A stretch of 64,000 nt of DNA, taken from assembly GCA_023445495.1 (NCBI GenBank), contig JAEXLC010000279.1, positions 14,126-78,125 on the forward strand, read 5' to 3'. The notes below the pieces were generated by a model. It did no database searches. It saw nothing but the letters and a program-made list of their open reading frames with translations, and was not told where the DNA came from. The position numbers and the translations under genes were made by a program. This document shows, piece by piece, positions 1 through 12,329 of this stretch (position 1 is the first letter of the stretch; every line of letters starts with the position of its first letter). Source of the DNA: Pseudomonadota bacterium (GTDB taxonomy: Bacteria; Pseudomonadota; Alphaproteobacteria; Sphingomonadales; Sphingomonadaceae).

Positions 1-1697
1 CGGGCGCGGGCGAACAGCCGCGCGATCTGCTGCTCGGACTCGCCATACCATTTGCTGAGCAGGTCACTCGACTTGGTGGCGATGAAGTTCGCCTCCGCCT
101 CGCGCGCTACCGCTTTCGCAAGAAGCGTCTTGCCGGTGCCCGGGGGACCATAAAGCAGGAAGCCCTTGGCCGGGCGGATGCCCAAGCGCCGGAACGCGTC
201 GGGATCCTTGAGCGGCAGCTCGACGCCTTCCTTCAAGCGCATCTGGGCATCGTCGAGCCCGCCGACATCCTCCCAGCGGACGCGCGGCGCCTCGACCATC
301 ACTTCGCGCATCGCCGAAGGCTGGACGCGCTTGAGCGCTTCGAGGAAGTCCTCGCGGGTGACGGCCAGCGTGTCGAGCACCTCGGGCGGGATCGTGCCTT
401 TCTCAAGATCGAGCTTCGGCATGATCCGGCGCACCGCCTCGATCGCCGCCTCGCGCGCGAGCGCCGCGAGGTCGGCACCGACAAAGCCATAGGTGGTGCT
501 GGCGAGCTCGCCGAGATCGACCTTGTCGCCGAGCGGCATGCCGCGGGTGTGGATGCCGAGGATCTCGCGGCGACCCCGCTCGTCCGGAACGCCGACGACG
601 ATCTCGCGATCGAACCGGCCCGGACGACGCAGTGCCTCGTCGATCGCATCGGGGCGATTGGTCGCGGCGATGACGACGATGTTGGCGCGTGCCTCCAGCC
701 CGTCCATCAGCGTGAGCAGCTGGGCGACGAGGCGCTTCTCCGCCTCGCCCGAGACCTGACCGCGCTTGGGCGCGATCGAATCGATCTCGTCGATGAAGAC
801 GATCGACGGCGCTGCCTTGGCCGCTTCCTCAAAGATCTGGCGCAGGCGTCCTTCCGACTCGCCATAGGCCGAGCCCATGATCTCGGGCCCGTTGATCAGG
901 AAGAACTGCGCGTCCGACTCATTGGCGACGGCGCGGGCGAGCCGCGTCTTGCCGGTTCCGGGCGGCCCATGGAGCAGCACGCCCTTGGGCGGATCGACGC
1001 CGAGGCGCTGGAACAGTTCGGGATAGCGCAGCGGCAGCTCGACCATCTCGCGGAGCTGGTCGATCGTGCCGGCCATGCCGCCGATATCGTCATAGGTGAC
1101 GTCGGCGCGGCGGCCATCGCCCGAGGCCTCTTCATACTCGGCGCGCAGCTCGACCTCGGTATTCTCGTCGATATGGACAATGCCCTTGGGGCTGGCCGAG
1201 ACGACGGTGAGGCGGATCTCCTGCAGCGCATAGGCAGGCGCGCGCAGGAACTGCGCGACCTGGGGCGGGATGTCCGCGCGCTGCTGGCCGGCGGTGGCGA
1301 CGACATCGCCCTGCGCCAGCGGGCGCTGGAAGAAGACGCGCTTGAGCGCCTCGCCGCTGCCCTGGAGGCGCAGGTTCTGCTGGGCGGGCGCGAACACCAC
1401 GCGAGTCGCGGGCTTGGACGCCGCCTTGCGCACCTCGACGAAATCGCCCGAGCCGACGCCGGCATTGGCGCGCTGGAGACCGTCGATGCGCAGGATCTCG
1501 AGGCCCTCGTCCTCGGCATAGGGCAGCACGGCAAGCGCCGGGGTGGCGCGCTTGCCGACGATCTCGATCACATCGCCCTCGGTGAGGCCGAGCCGCGCCA
1601 TCAGGGCGCGCGGCAGATGTGCGAGGCCCCGGCCGCTGTCCTCGGGCCGGGCATTGGCAACTTGCAGCCTGACCGGCTGCGCTTCTTCGTCCGCCAT
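1..1697 (-). CDS. CDC48-family AAA ATPase (3' end outside window)
   Basis: This is a double-ring AAA+ ATPase of the CDC48/VCP/p97 type, which unfolds or extracts proteins using ATP. About 565 codons are visible; the family is about 760 residues, so roughly 200 C-terminal residues lie beyond the window. The N-terminal ~190 residues form the substrate/cofactor domain (double-psi barrel type). Two Walker A motifs GPPGTGKT lie at residues 244-251 and 517-524, and a Walker B motif (VFIDEID) near residue 302. The start is an ATG at 1697, followed by a natural CDC48 N-terminus. Divergent from the LysR gene, with a candidate sRNA or attenuator in the gap. Such proteins are standard in archaea and eukaryotes and patchy in bacteria. 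The family call is firm; its substrates are unknown. Confidence 0.93.
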   Translation of the reverse strand, partial: MADEEAQPVRLQVANARPEDSGRGLAHLPRALMARLGLTEGDVIEIVGKRATPALAVLPYAEDEGLEILRIDGLQRANAGVGSGDFVEVRKAASKPATRVVFAPAQQNLRLQGSGEALKRVFFQRPLAQGDVVATAGQQRADIPPQVAQFLRAPAYALQEIRLTVVSASPKGIVHIDENTEVELRAEYEEASGDGRRADVTYDDIGGMAGTIDQLREMVELPLRYPELFQRLGVDPPKGVLLHGPPGTGKTRLARAVANESDAQFFLINGPEIMGSAYGESEGRLRQIFEEAAKAAPSIVFIDEIDSIAPKRGQVSGEAEKRLVAQLLTLMDGLEARANIVVIAATNRPDAIDEALRRPGRFDREIVVGVPDERGRREILGIHTRGMPLGDKVDLGELASTTYGFVGADLAALAREAAIEAVRRIMPKLDLEKGTIPPEVLDTLAVTREDFLEALKRVQPSAMREVMVEAPRVRWEDVGGLDDAQMRLKEGVELPLKDPDAFRRLGIRPAKGFLLYGPPGTGKTLLAKAVAREAEANFIATKSSDLLSKWYGESEQQIARLFARA

Positions 1698-1810
1698 TTT
1701 CTGTTCTCCGCAGGCGTGGTGGCGGGAACATGGGGTGTGGATTTCCCCGCCGCAACGGCGGAAGCGGGGTGCACGCCCCTGCCTGGGGTTGGCCGGCGAA
1801 TCGCGCGGGC

Positions 1811-1839
1811 AAAAAAAAGGCCGATCTCGAGGACCGGCC
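1811..1839 (-). terminator. intrinsic terminator
   Basis: On the minus strand an 8-bp stem (GGCCGGTC/GATCGGCC, one G-U pair) with a five-base loop is followed by eight T residues. It is one of the clearest Rho-independent terminators in the window. It lies upstream of the CDC48 start, so it must end an sRNA or act as an attenuator. Confidence 0.7.
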
Positions 1840-1900
1840 GGGAAAGTTTTAGGAGAGGATGCCTGAAAGGCACGTGCTTTGTGCAGTGCGGCCGGTTTTT
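1811..1900 (-). ncRNA. candidate small RNA or leader attenuator
   Basis: The 350-bp gap between the CDC48 gene and the LysR gene holds no credible protein gene. On the minus strand it reads a small hairpin (TGCCT-TTC-AGGCA, 1860-1872), then an unpaired CCTCTCC stretch (1852-1858) that could pair with a Shine-Dalgarno sequence, then a strong intrinsic terminator ending at 1811. This is the layout of a short trans-acting sRNA. It could equally be an attenuator in the CDC48 leader, since that gene starts 114 bp further on. The 5' end is not defined; 1900 is a placeholder. No homology is claimed. Confidence 0.35.
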
Positions 1901-2047
1901 GTGCAAGTGCGAAAAGAAACATTAACGCGTGCACAACTTGCAATCGCGGATAACTGGAGCGATATATGCCTAACACCCAAAAGGGCGTTGGCGTGGGACG
2001 AAACCCGCGCCAAGGATAATGACGCAGCGCAACAAAAAGAGAGCGAA

Positions 2048-2947
2048 ATGCGACGACTTCCTCCCCTGACGGCAATCGAGGCGTTCGTGCAGGTGGCGCG
2101 GCTGGGATCGATCAAGGCCGCGGCCGAGGAGCTGGCACTCTCCTCGCCGGCCCTGAGCCGCCGCGTCCAGGCGCTCGAGCGCTTCATCGGCAAGCCGCTG
2201 TTCGAGCGGCGCCACCAGGCGCTCAAGCTCAACGATGACGGCGACCGGCTGCTCGGCATGATAGCGCCGGCGCTCGACACCATGGCCGATGCGGTGGAGA
2301 CGATGACAAGCGGCACGGAGCTGCTGCGCCTGCGCCTTGGCCTGCTCCCGCTATTCGCGACGCAGCGGCTGATGCCGCATATGGGCGACCTCAAGCGCAA
2401 GCATCCCGAGCTGCACCTCGACGTCGATACCGGCGGCCATGCGGTGGCGCGGCTGGGCGACGGGCTCGACGCGGCGATCGTGGTGGCGCGCGACATCGAT
2501 CCGACGCTCTATGCCAAGCGACTCGACCGCAACCGGGTCTATGTGATCGGCGCCCGCTCGCTGGTCGAAGGGCCCGATCCGATCACCCGGCCCGAGCAAT
2601 TGTCCAAGCTGACCGCGCTGGTCCACCGCGACATGGCGGACACCTTCACAGCATGGCGCGCGGCGGCGGGGCTTTCGGACCAGGAGATCGAGCCGGCGGC
2701 GATCGACCATTTCGATTCGGGCACGCTGATGCTCGAGGCGGCCGCGCAGGGGCTGGGCGTCGCCTTCATGCTCGAATCGCATTTCGAGGCGGCGCGCGAC
2801 GACCGACTGGTCCAGCTCTTCGACCTGACCGTCGACAGCGACTACAGCTACTGGTTCGTCTGCCGCCCGCGCGCGCTGACCACGCGCCCGGTCAGGCTGT
2901 TCCACGACTGGCTGATCGACGTGCTCGAAGCCGATCGGGTGGCCTAG
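2048..2947 (+). CDS. LysR-family transcriptional regulator (GcvA-like)
   Basis: A 299-residue LysR-type regulator. The winged helix-turn-helix DNA-binding domain occupies about residues 5-63 ([20 protein letters not shown]). A two-lobe periplasmic-binding-protein-like effector domain fills the rest. The wording resembles the GcvA/AmpR branch, but the ligand cannot be told. The ATG at 2048 is chosen because the helix-turn-helix starts within a few residues of it. An in-frame ATG at 1859, closely preceded by AGGAGAGG, would add 63 residues unlike any LysR N-terminus. The gene stands alone and is divergent from the CDC48 gene, which may be its target. A REP-like repeat follows it. Confidence 0.92.
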   Translation: MRRLPPLTAIEAFVQVARLGSIKAAAEELALSSPALSRRVQALERFIGKPLFERRHQALKLNDDGDRLLGMIAPALDTMADAVETMTSGTELLRLRLGLLPLFATQRLMPHMGDLKRKHPELHLDVDTGGHAVARLGDGLDAAIVVARDIDPTLYAKRLDRNRVYVIGARSLVEGPDPITRPEQLSKLTALVHRDMADTFTAWRAAAGLSDQEIEPAAIDHFDSGTLMLEAAAQGLGVAFMLESHFEAARDDRLVQLFDLTVDSDYSYWFVCRPRALTTRPVRLFHDWLIDVLEADRVA

Positions 2948-2952
2948 ATGTG

Positions 2953-3038
2953 ACCGTCATCCCGGCGAAAGCCGGGATCTCAGGCGATGGCTCTCCGATA
3001 GAGCCGCACGAGACCCCGGCTTTCGCCGGGGTGACGGT
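2953..3038. repeat. REP-like inverted repeat pair (copy a)
   Basis: Two palindromic units face each other: one begins ACCGTCATCCCGGCGAAAGC, and its inverted partner ends TCGCCGGGGTGACGGT. It fills the gap between the convergent lysR and cyclophilin genes. Similar units occur at 54809-54886 and 60385-60410. It can form a long cruciform or hairpin and may end transcription from both sides. Confidence 0.8.
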
Positions 3039-3044
3039 TATGGG

Positions 3045-3500
<456 letters not shown>

Positions 3501-3613
3501 GCAGATTACTCCTGAGAAGGATTTGCACTGCACCTAGTGGCGCGCGGGGCGACTTGCAAATCATGGCCGGCAATGGCAGCGGCGGGAGAGGGGCGAACAA
3601 GGGAGGTCGAACC

Positions 3614-5017
3614 GTGAGCGAGACCGAACTTCAGGCGGACAACACCGCTCCCGAGCCCCAGCTCGACGAGGATGACCGGCTGCGTCCGGAGTTCGTCGAT
3701 GCCGTGCTCGACGCGGTGCATGACGGCGACGCCGCCCGCGCGCATGAGCTCGCCGAACCGCTCCACCCCGCCGATATCGCCGACCTGGTCGAGCTGGCAC
3801 CGTCCGAGGAACGCCCGGCGCTGGTCGCCGCGATCGCCGACCTGATCGACGGCGACGTGCTCGCCGAGATGAACGACTGGGTGCGCGAGGCACTGGTCGA
3901 TTCGCTCACCGCCACCCAGGTCGCCGACCTCGCCGCCGAACTCGATACCGACGACGCCGTCGCGATCATCGAGGACATGGACGTCGAGGATCAGCGCGAA
4001 GTGCTGCGCGCGCTCGACCCCGACGACCGCGCCGCGATCGAGGAAGCGCTTTCCTATCCGGAGGAATCCGCCGGCCGCCTGATGCAGCGCGAGCTGATCG
4101 CGGTGCCCGAGCATTGGACCGTCGGCGACGTGCTCGACTATCTGCGCGGCGACGAGGAACTGACCACCGATTTCTGGGAAATCTTCGTGGTCGACCCGAC
4201 GCACAAGCCGGTCGGCACCTGCGAGCTTTCCTGGGTGCTGCGCACCCCTCGCGCCGTGGCGATCGGCGATGTGATGAAGCGCGAGCAGACGCTGATCCCG
4301 GTCGACATGGACCAGGAGGAAGTGGCGCTGCGCTTCCAGAAATACGCGCTGATCTCGGCCGCGGTGATCGACACCAGCGGGCGGCTGGTCGGCATGATCA
4401 CGGTCGACGACGTGGTCCACATCATCTCCGAGGAAGCCGGCGAGGACGCGCTGCTGCTCTCGGGCGCCGGCGAAGGCGACATCAACGAGCCGGTGCTCGA
4501 TTCGTACAAGGGCCGGGTGCGCTGGCTGCTGACCAATCTGCTCACCGCGCTGGTCGCCGCGACGATCATCAGCCTGTTCGAGGGCACGATCCAGAAGATG
4601 GTCGCACTGGCCGCGCTGATGCCGATCGTCGCGGGCGTGGGCGGCAATGCCGGCACCCAGACCATGGCAGTGACGGTGCGCGCGCTCGCCACCAACCAGC
4701 TGACCCAATCGAACACGCTGCGCGCGATCCAGCGTGAGATCTCGATCGCGCTGCTCAACGGCGTGACCGTCGCCTGCGTGATCGGCACCGCGGTCGGGCT
4801 GTTCTATCATCATGCCGCGCTCGGCGGGGTGATCGCGGCGGCGATGATGACCAACATCTTCATCGCGGGGCTCGCCGGCGTGGTCGTGCCGGTGACGCTC
4901 GACCGGCTCAAGGCCGATCCGGCGGTGGCGAGCTCGATCTTCGTGACGATGACCACCGATTCGATGGGCTTCCTCGCCTTTCTCGGCCTGGCCAGCGCAA
5001 GCGGGCTGGTCGGTTGA
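3614..5017 (+). CDS. mgtE: magnesium transporter MgtE
   Basis: Mg2+ channel/transporter of the inner membrane, 467 residues. Order of parts: an N-terminal Asp/Glu-rich superhelical MgtE_N domain (about 15-130), a pair of CBS domains (about 140-265) that sense cytoplasmic Mg2+, then five transmembrane helices (from about 295). The pore-region motif GGNAGTQT is present. The frame is open from 3554, but GTG at 3614 has a strong GGGAGG seven bases upstream, so it is preferred. No Mg2+ riboswitch is evident in the 113-bp gap to the divergent cyclophilin gene; regulation is probably through the CBS domains. Confidence 0.95.
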   Translation: MSETELQADNTAPEPQLDEDDRLRPEFVDAVLDAVHDGDAARAHELAEPLHPADIADLVELAPSEERPALVAAIADLIDGDVLAEMNDWVREALVDSLTATQVADLAAELDTDDAVAIIEDMDVEDQREVLRALDPDDRAAIEEALSYPEESAGRLMQRELIAVPEHWTVGDVLDYLRGDEELTTDFWEIFVVDPTHKPVGTCELSWVLRTPRAVAIGDVMKREQTLIPVDMDQEEVALRFQKYALISAAVIDTSGRLVGMITVDDVVHIISEEAGEDALLLSGAGEGDINEPVLDSYKGRVRWLLTNLLTALVAATIISLFEGTIQKMVALAALMPIVAGVGGNAGTQTMAVTVRALATNQLTQSNTLRAIQREISIALLNGVTVACVIGTAVGLFYHHAALGGVIAAAMMTNIFIAGLAGVVVPVTLDRLKADPAVASSIFVTMTTDSMGFLAFLGLASASGLVG

Positions 5018-5048
5018 TCCAGACGGGCCGAACGCCCAGATAAGCGCG

Positions 5049-5447
5049 GTGACGCTGCATCTGACCAAGGTCGCCTTTGGCTGCGACTCCGTTGACTATC
5101 TCGCCGAACGCCTCGCCTCGCGCGGGAGCGTGTGGGGGCTGACCACGCGCTATCTGCCCAAAAGGCATGAGGAGATCGGCGGGGAAGGCTCGCTGTTCTG
5201 GATCCTCAAGCACCAGCTGGTCGGCCGCACCCCGATCGTGGGCTTCGGCGAGGCCGAGGGCGGGCGCACCGCTATCCTGATGGAGCCCAAGCTGATCCTC
5301 GTCGCCAATCGTCCGAAGCGCGCGCATCAGGGCTGGCGCTATCTCGAAGCCAAGGATGCGCCGCCCGATCTGGGCGAGGCCGGGGCGGGGATGGACGAGC
5401 TGCCGCCCGCGCTGATGGGCCAGCTGGCAGGGCTGGGGCTGATCTAG
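5049..5447 (+). CDS. DUF1489 family protein
   Basis: A 132-residue soluble protein of the alphaproteobacterial DUF1489 family; function unknown. It starts at GTG with the family's typical opening (TLHLTKVAFGCDSVDYL) and has a conserved middle (WILKHQLVGRTPIVGF). It lies 31 bp after mgtE on the same strand and may be co-transcribed. Its TAG stop overlaps the stop of the convergent gene: both use the palindrome CTAG at 5444-5447. Confidence 0.85.
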   Translation: MTLHLTKVAFGCDSVDYLAERLASRGSVWGLTTRYLPKRHEEIGGEGSLFWILKHQLVGRTPIVGFGEAEGGRTAILMEPKLILVANRPKRAHQGWRYLEAKDAPPDLGEAGAGMDELPPALMGQLAGLGLI

Positions 5448-5908
5448 CTTTCTTGTCGGGCAATCGCAGAGGTCGCGAACTTGACGAATGCGCGGCGTTG
5501 CTCAGAGGAAATGAACGCGCGTTCCGGAACGACAAGGGCATTGCCATTCGTGCCCTCGATCGTCACCGCACCTTCATCCCTGACTTCGCGGACCTCGGAC
5601 CAGCGAACGGTCCCGCCGCGTTTGCCAATCGTGGTGGCAACGCCGTCAGCATCGAGCGCCAGCACGCGTTCCTGGGGTTTGAACCGAAGCTGCGGATAGA
5701 GCGCGAACAGCGCCGGCAACGCCAACGCGATCACCGCCACTTTCAACCAGCCAGCCGATGTCGAAGGCACGTCGCCCAGCGCGACGGCAAGGCTCGCCGC
5801 AGCACCCCCCAAGATCAGATGGGACCTCCACAAGCCGCCGAGCCATTTCCGCCGGTACGCGGACCAGACTTCTCCACGCCGTGAACGGTAGCTAACCGAC
5901 AGCGACAT
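5444..5908 (-). CDS. YcxB-like membrane protein, function unknown
   Basis: A 154-residue protein with two hydrophobic helices near residues 27-48 and 53-72, then a C-terminal soluble domain resembling the YcxB-like fold (FKPQERVLALDADGVATTIG; ending in a segment rich in basic and aromatic residues). Such proteins are uncharacterised. Its ATG begins directly after the msrA stop codon, so it is the second gene of a msrA operon. It shares a CTAG stop palindrome with the convergent DUF1489 gene. Confidence 0.75.
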   Translation of the reverse strand: MSLSVSYRSRRGEVWSAYRRKWLGGLWRSHLILGGAAASLAVALGDVPSTSAGWLKVAVIALALPALFALYPQLRFKPQERVLALDADGVATTIGKRGGTVRWSEVREVRDEGAVTIEGTNGNALVVPERAFISSEQRRAFVKFATSAIARQES

Positions 5909-6562
5909 TCAGTTCACCAGCAACGGATAGGCATTGCGGAACGCCGCGACCTTGGGCTTGTCGTAGCGCACGATGTAGCGATGGGTCGGGTTCCGCCAGA
6001 AGAAGTCCTGGTGATAGGCTTCGGCCGGATAGAAGTTGCCGGTCTCCAGCTTGGTGACGATCGGCTTGGGGAACGCCTTCGCCTTGGTCAGCTGGTCGAT
6101 ATAGGCGGCCGCCACCTTCCGCTGCTCCTCGTCCTGCGGGAAGATCGCCGAGCGATAGCTGGGGCCGGTATCGGGATATTGGCGGTTGAGCTGGGTGGGG
6201 TCGTGCGCGACCGAGAAATAGACGCGCAGCAGCGTGCCGTAGCTGACCTTCCGGGGGTCATAGGCGATGCGCACCGCTTCGGCGTGGCCGGTCCTCTCGG
6301 TCGACACCTGGGCATAGGTCGCGGTCTGGGCGGTGCCCCCGGCATAGCCATTGGTGACCGAGTGCACGCCCTTCACCGACTGGAAGACCGCTTCCATCCC
6401 CCAGAAGCAGCCGCCCGCGAGGACGGCGACCTGCTCGCCCTTGCTCGGCTTAACGTCGAGCGCGGGAACAGGTACCGGCACCGCGCGCTCGACGGCGGCG
6501 GCAGGGGGAAGCAGCACCGCGGCTCCAAGGAGCGCGGCAGCGGGGAGCGACCATTTCAGCAT
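5909..6562 (-). CDS. msrA: peptide-methionine (S)-S-oxide reductase MsrA, exported
   Basis: Reduces the S-epimer of methionine sulfoxide in proteins. The catalytic motif GCFWG lies at residues 51-55 (Cys52). The conserved YHQDF and later Tyr/Glu residues are also present. Residues 1-23 form a signal peptide (hydrophobic core, then AAA), so this enzyme is expected in the periplasm. The frame is open back to 7027, but the ATG at 6562 gives the signal peptide and a normal 217-residue length. It forms a unit with the downstream YcxB-like gene. The partner enzyme MsrB is encoded separately near 30.4 kb and lacks a signal peptide. Confidence 0.94.
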   Translation of the reverse strand: MLKWSLPAAALLGAAVLLPPAAAVERAVPVPVPALDVKPSKGEQVAVLAGGCFWGMEAVFQSVKGVHSVTNGYAGGTAQTATYAQVSTERTGHAEAVRIAYDPRKVSYGTLLRVYFSVAHDPTQLNRQYPDTGPSYRSAIFPQDEEQRKVAAAYIDQLTKAKAFPKPIVTKLETGNFYPAEAYHQDFFWRNPTHRYIVRYDKPKVAAFRNAYPLLVN

Positions 6563-6588
6563 GACCGCAATGTCGTACGCCGAAAGGC

Positions 6589-9596
<3,008 letters not shown>

Positions 9597-9676
9597 GCCG
9601 TGCCCCGCATGCAGCCGCTTCGCACGGACGGCAAGCCCGTGTTGCGGCGTGAAGCCGTGCCGCCTATCTCGGCGCG

Positions 9677-10339
9677 ATGGCAAATCCCCCGATGCGCGCC
9701 GCGGTGATCCCGGTCACCCCGCTCCAGCAGAATTGCACGCTCCTGTGGTGCACCGAGACGATGCGCGGTGCCTTTGTCGATCCGGGCGGCGACCTCGACA
9801 AGCTGCGCGCGGCGGCGAAGCAGGCCGGCGTGACGATCGAGAAGATCCTCGTCACCCATGGCCATATCGATCATTGCGGCGCCGCCGGCGAGTTCGCCAA
9901 GGAGCTGGGCGTGCCGCTGGAAGGGCCGCATGAGGCGGACCGCTTCTGGATATCGCGGCTCGACGAGGATGGCCGGAAATACGGGATTCGCGGCACCGTG
10001 TTCGAACCCGACCGCTGGCTGGAGCAGGGCGACCAGGTGACCGTCGGCAACCTTACCCTCGACGTCTATCACTGCCCCGGCCACACGCCGGGCCATGTCG
10101 TGTTCCACCACCCCGAATCGAAATTCGCGACGGTGGGCGACGTGCTGTTCCAGGGATCGATCGGCCGCACCGACTTCCCGCTGGGCAACCACCAGGACCT
10201 GCTCGACGCGATCGTGGAGCGGCTATGGCCGCTGGGGGACGACACGACCTTCGTCCCCGGGCACGGGCCGCTGAGCAATTTCGGGCATGAGCGGAAGACG
10301 AATCCGTTCGTGGCCGATTCGGTGCTGGCGCGGGGCTGA
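9677..10339 (+). CDS. MBL-fold metallohydrolase, glyoxalase II-like (YcbL type)
   Basis: A 220-residue metallo-beta-lactamase-fold hydrolase. The metal-binding motif HGHIDHCG is at residues 61-68. Further ligands are in HCPGHTPGH and the terminal FVPGHGP. Length and motifs fit the YcbL-type branch of glyoxalase II-like enzymes, which hydrolyse thioesters such as S-lactoylglutathione; the true substrate is not known. It is divergent from the pabB fusion and ends at a repeat element shared with the convergent MAPEG gene. Confidence 0.88.
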   Translation: MANPPMRAAVIPVTPLQQNCTLLWCTETMRGAFVDPGGDLDKLRAAAKQAGVTIEKILVTHGHIDHCGAAGEFAKELGVPLEGPHEADRFWISRLDEDGRKYGIRGTVFEPDRWLEQGDQVTVGNLTLDVYHCPGHTPGHVVFHHPESKFATVGDVLFQGSIGRTDFPLGNHQDLLDAIVERLWPLGDDTTFVPGHGPLSNFGHERKTNPFVADSVLARG

Positions 10340-10350
10340 CCCCAGAAGCC

Positions 10351-10442
10351 TTCGTCACCCTGAACTCGTTTCAGGGTCCAACGCGCCTCGAGCGATATCC
10401 TTTGTGGAGCGTTGGATGCTGAAACAAGTTCAGCATGACGAA
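10351..10442. repeat. REP-like inverted repeat pair (copy b)
   Basis: One unit begins TTCGTCACCCTGAACTCGTT and the opposite unit ends GAAACAAGTTCAGCATGACG, with GTCCAACGC and GCGTTGGA inside. The core differs from copy a, but the layout is the same (GTCA...TGAC ends) and it again sits between convergent genes. It may act as a bidirectional terminator. Confidence 0.75.
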
Positions 10443-10452
10443 GCCGAAGGGC

Positions 10453-10881
10453 TCAGCCCTTCGGACCGACCTTGAACACCGTCACCGGCGCTTCGCGATA
10501 CTGGCTGCCGATATAGATGCCGTAGCCGGCGAGCCCGAGCATCGTCAGCAAGGTGAGGGCGATGCCGATTCGGCGGCCTAGGCCCCAGCCGTCCATGCCG
10601 AAGGCGTGGAGGACGCGGCCGAGGATCAGCGCGAAGCCGACGCCCCACAGCCAGATGCTGGGGCCACCCGCCAGCTCGACCAGCGCGAGCAGCACGAGAA
10701 TCAGCGGGACATATTCGGCGAAATTGAGCTGGGCGCGCATGCGGCGGACGAGTCGATCGTCGCCGCCATCGCCGATGAAGACCTTTTCGGCGAGTCGCAG
10801 CCGGCTGATTCGCAGCGCGAGCCAGAAATTGACCACGGCGGCGGCGCCGGCCGTGCAGAGCGTAACGGGCAGGATGATCAT
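10453..10881 (-). CDS. MAPEG family membrane protein
   Basis: A 142-residue integral membrane protein with four predicted helices. The first helix (about 1-22) is followed by the [13 protein letters not shown] segment typical of the MAPEG superfamily (membrane-associated proteins in eicosanoid and glutathione metabolism). Bacterial members are usually uncharacterised; some are membrane glutathione transferases. It is a single gene, divergent from the rpmF operon and convergent with the MBL hydrolase. Confidence 0.85.
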   Translation of the reverse strand: MIILPVTLCTAGAAAVVNFWLALRISRLRLAEKVFIGDGGDDRLVRRMRAQLNFAEYVPLILVLLALVELAGGPSIWLWGVGFALILGRVLHAFGMDGWGLGRRIGIALTLLTMLGLAGYGIYIGSQYREAPVTVFKVGPKG

Positions 10882-10919
10882 ATAAGGTGTCCCCTCCAGA
10901 GGGTTCCTCCTACACTCCC

Positions 10920-10947
10920 TTGCGTCGCCCGCAAGAATCGCTATAGG
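10920..10947 (+). promoter_or_regulatory. candidate promoter of the rpmF operon
   Basis: TTGCGT, a 16-bp spacer and TATAGG resemble a housekeeping promoter. It lies 120 bp before rpmF, in the gap divergent from the MAPEG gene. Seen by eye only. Confidence 0.4.
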
Positions 10948-11067
10948 CGCGCACTCGCTTTCGTGACCGTCCGCTGGTCCGGCGAGCGCCGGACTTTCCG
11001 TCGCTTGCCCGCTGGGCCGTGCGGGCGTATCGCGATTTTGACTTTTGTTTCGTTAGAAGGTGCCGAA

Positions 11068-11247
11068 ATGGCCGTTCCCAAGAGAAAGACTACGCCGTCG
11101 CGGCGTGGCATGCGTCGCTCTCATGACGCCCTGGCGCCGCAGGCGTTCCAGGAGTGCCCGAACTGTGGCGAGCTGAAGCGTCCGCACGTGCTGTGCGGTT
11201 CGTGCGGCCACTATAACGGCCGTGAGATCGTCTCGGCCGAAGACTGA
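11068..11247 (+). CDS. rpmF: 50S ribosomal protein L32
   Basis: Ribosomal protein L32, 59 residues, matching the family from its [20 protein letters not shown] opening. Four cysteines (30, 33, 43, 46) form the zinc ribbon, so this is the zinc-binding version. A GAAGG stands seven bases before the ATG. It is the first gene of the rpmF-plsX-fabH-ihfA-merR block, an arrangement widely kept in alphaproteobacteria that links translation to phospholipid synthesis. Confidence 0.97.
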   Translation: MAVPKRKTTPSRRGMRRSHDALAPQAFQECPNCGELKRPHVLCGSCGHYNGREIVSAED

Positions 11248-11287
11248 TCGGCAACGATCGGGCTGAGATGCGCGGGGGCATGCGGGT

Positions 11288-12319
11288 ATGACGAATTCCT
11301 CTCGAATCGCCGTCGATGCGATGGGCGGTGACGAGGGAATTGCGGTCATGCTCGCCGGTGTCGCGCGTGCGCGCCGCCGGTTCGAGGGCATGGAGTTCAT
11401 CCTCGTCGGAGACGAGGCGCAGATCCGCGAGGGTCTGAAGAACCACCCGAACCTGACGGCCGCCTCCGAAATCGTCCACGCACCGGACGTCGTCGCCTCG
11501 GAAGAGAAGCCGAGCGCGGCGATTCGGCGTGCCAAGACCACGTCGATGGGAATCGCCATCGATCTGGTGAAGAAGGGGCAGGCGGGCGCCGCCGTCTCTT
11601 CGGGCAATACCGGCGCGCTGATGGCGATGGCCAAGCTCTCCCTGCGCACCATGCCGGGGATCGACCGCCCCGCGCTCGCCGCGTTGCTGCCGACGCTGGG
11701 TGAGAACGACACGGTGATGCTCGACCTGGGCGCCAACACCGAAGTCGATGCCCGCAACCTCGTCCAGTTCGCCGTGATGGGTGCCGCCTATGCGCGCACC
11801 GCGCTCGACCTGCAGAATCCGCGGGTCGCGCTGCTCAACATCGGCACCGAGGACATGAAGGGCACCGACTCGATCCGCGAAGCCGCGGCCGAGCTGCGCA
11901 AGGCCGATCATCTCCGGCTCGATTTCCAGGGCTTCATCGAAGGCAACAAGCTGTCGCGCGGCGAAGTCGATGTGATCGTCTGCGACGGTTTCTCGGGCAA
12001 TATCGCGCTCAAGACGATCGAGGGCACTGCCCGATTCGTCGCGGACCTGCTCAAGCGCGCCTTTTCCAGCTCGACCCGCTCGAAGATCGGCTTCCTGATC
12101 TCCAAGCCGGCGACCGAGCTGCTGCGCACGCATCTTGACCCCAACAATCATAATGGCGCGGTCTTCCTCGGCCTGAACGGCATCGTCGTGAAGAGCCATG
12201 GCAGCGCCAACGAACTCGGCGTCGACACCGCGATCGGCTTCGCGGCAAAGATGCTGCGCGACGATCTCAATCGCCGCATCGCCGAGGATCTCGGGAACTT
12301 CGAAGCAAAGGCGGCGTAG
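11288..12319 (+). CDS. plsX: phosphate acyltransferase PlsX
   Basis: Converts acyl-ACP and phosphate to acyl-phosphate, the acyl donor for PlsY in glycerophospholipid synthesis. It is 343 residues, full length. Family motifs: [11 protein letters not shown] near the start, [10 protein letters not shown] near residue 102, and [12 protein letters not shown] near 236. Peripheral membrane/cytoplasmic enzyme. It lies between rpmF and fabH with short gaps (40 and 10 bp), supporting one transcript. Confidence 0.97.
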   Translation: MTNSSRIAVDAMGGDEGIAVMLAGVARARRRFEGMEFILVGDEAQIREGLKNHPNLTAASEIVHAPDVVASEEKPSAAIRRAKTTSMGIAIDLVKKGQAGAAVSSGNTGALMAMAKLSLRTMPGIDRPALAALLPTLGENDTVMLDLGANTEVDARNLVQFAVMGAAYARTALDLQNPRVALLNIGTEDMKGTDSIREAAAELRKADHLRLDFQGFIEGNKLSRGEVDVIVCDGFSGNIALKTIEGTARFVADLLKRAFSSSTRSKIGFLISKPATELLRTHLDPNNHNGAVFLGLNGIVVKSHGSANELGVDTAIGFAAKMLRDDLNRRIAEDLGNFEAKAA

Positions 12320-12329
12320 ACACAGTAAG

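Noticed and set aside
1866..1880. CACGTG at about 1872 as parS
   Set aside because: Flanks (GGCACGTGCT) do not match the arms. The same applies to CACGTG at about 30444, 45294, 53878 and 60571.
1859..2047. 63-residue extension of the LysR protein from ATG 1859
   Set aside because: AGGAGAGG precedes it, but the residues are unlike any LysR N-terminus and they overlap the minus-strand sRNA candidate.
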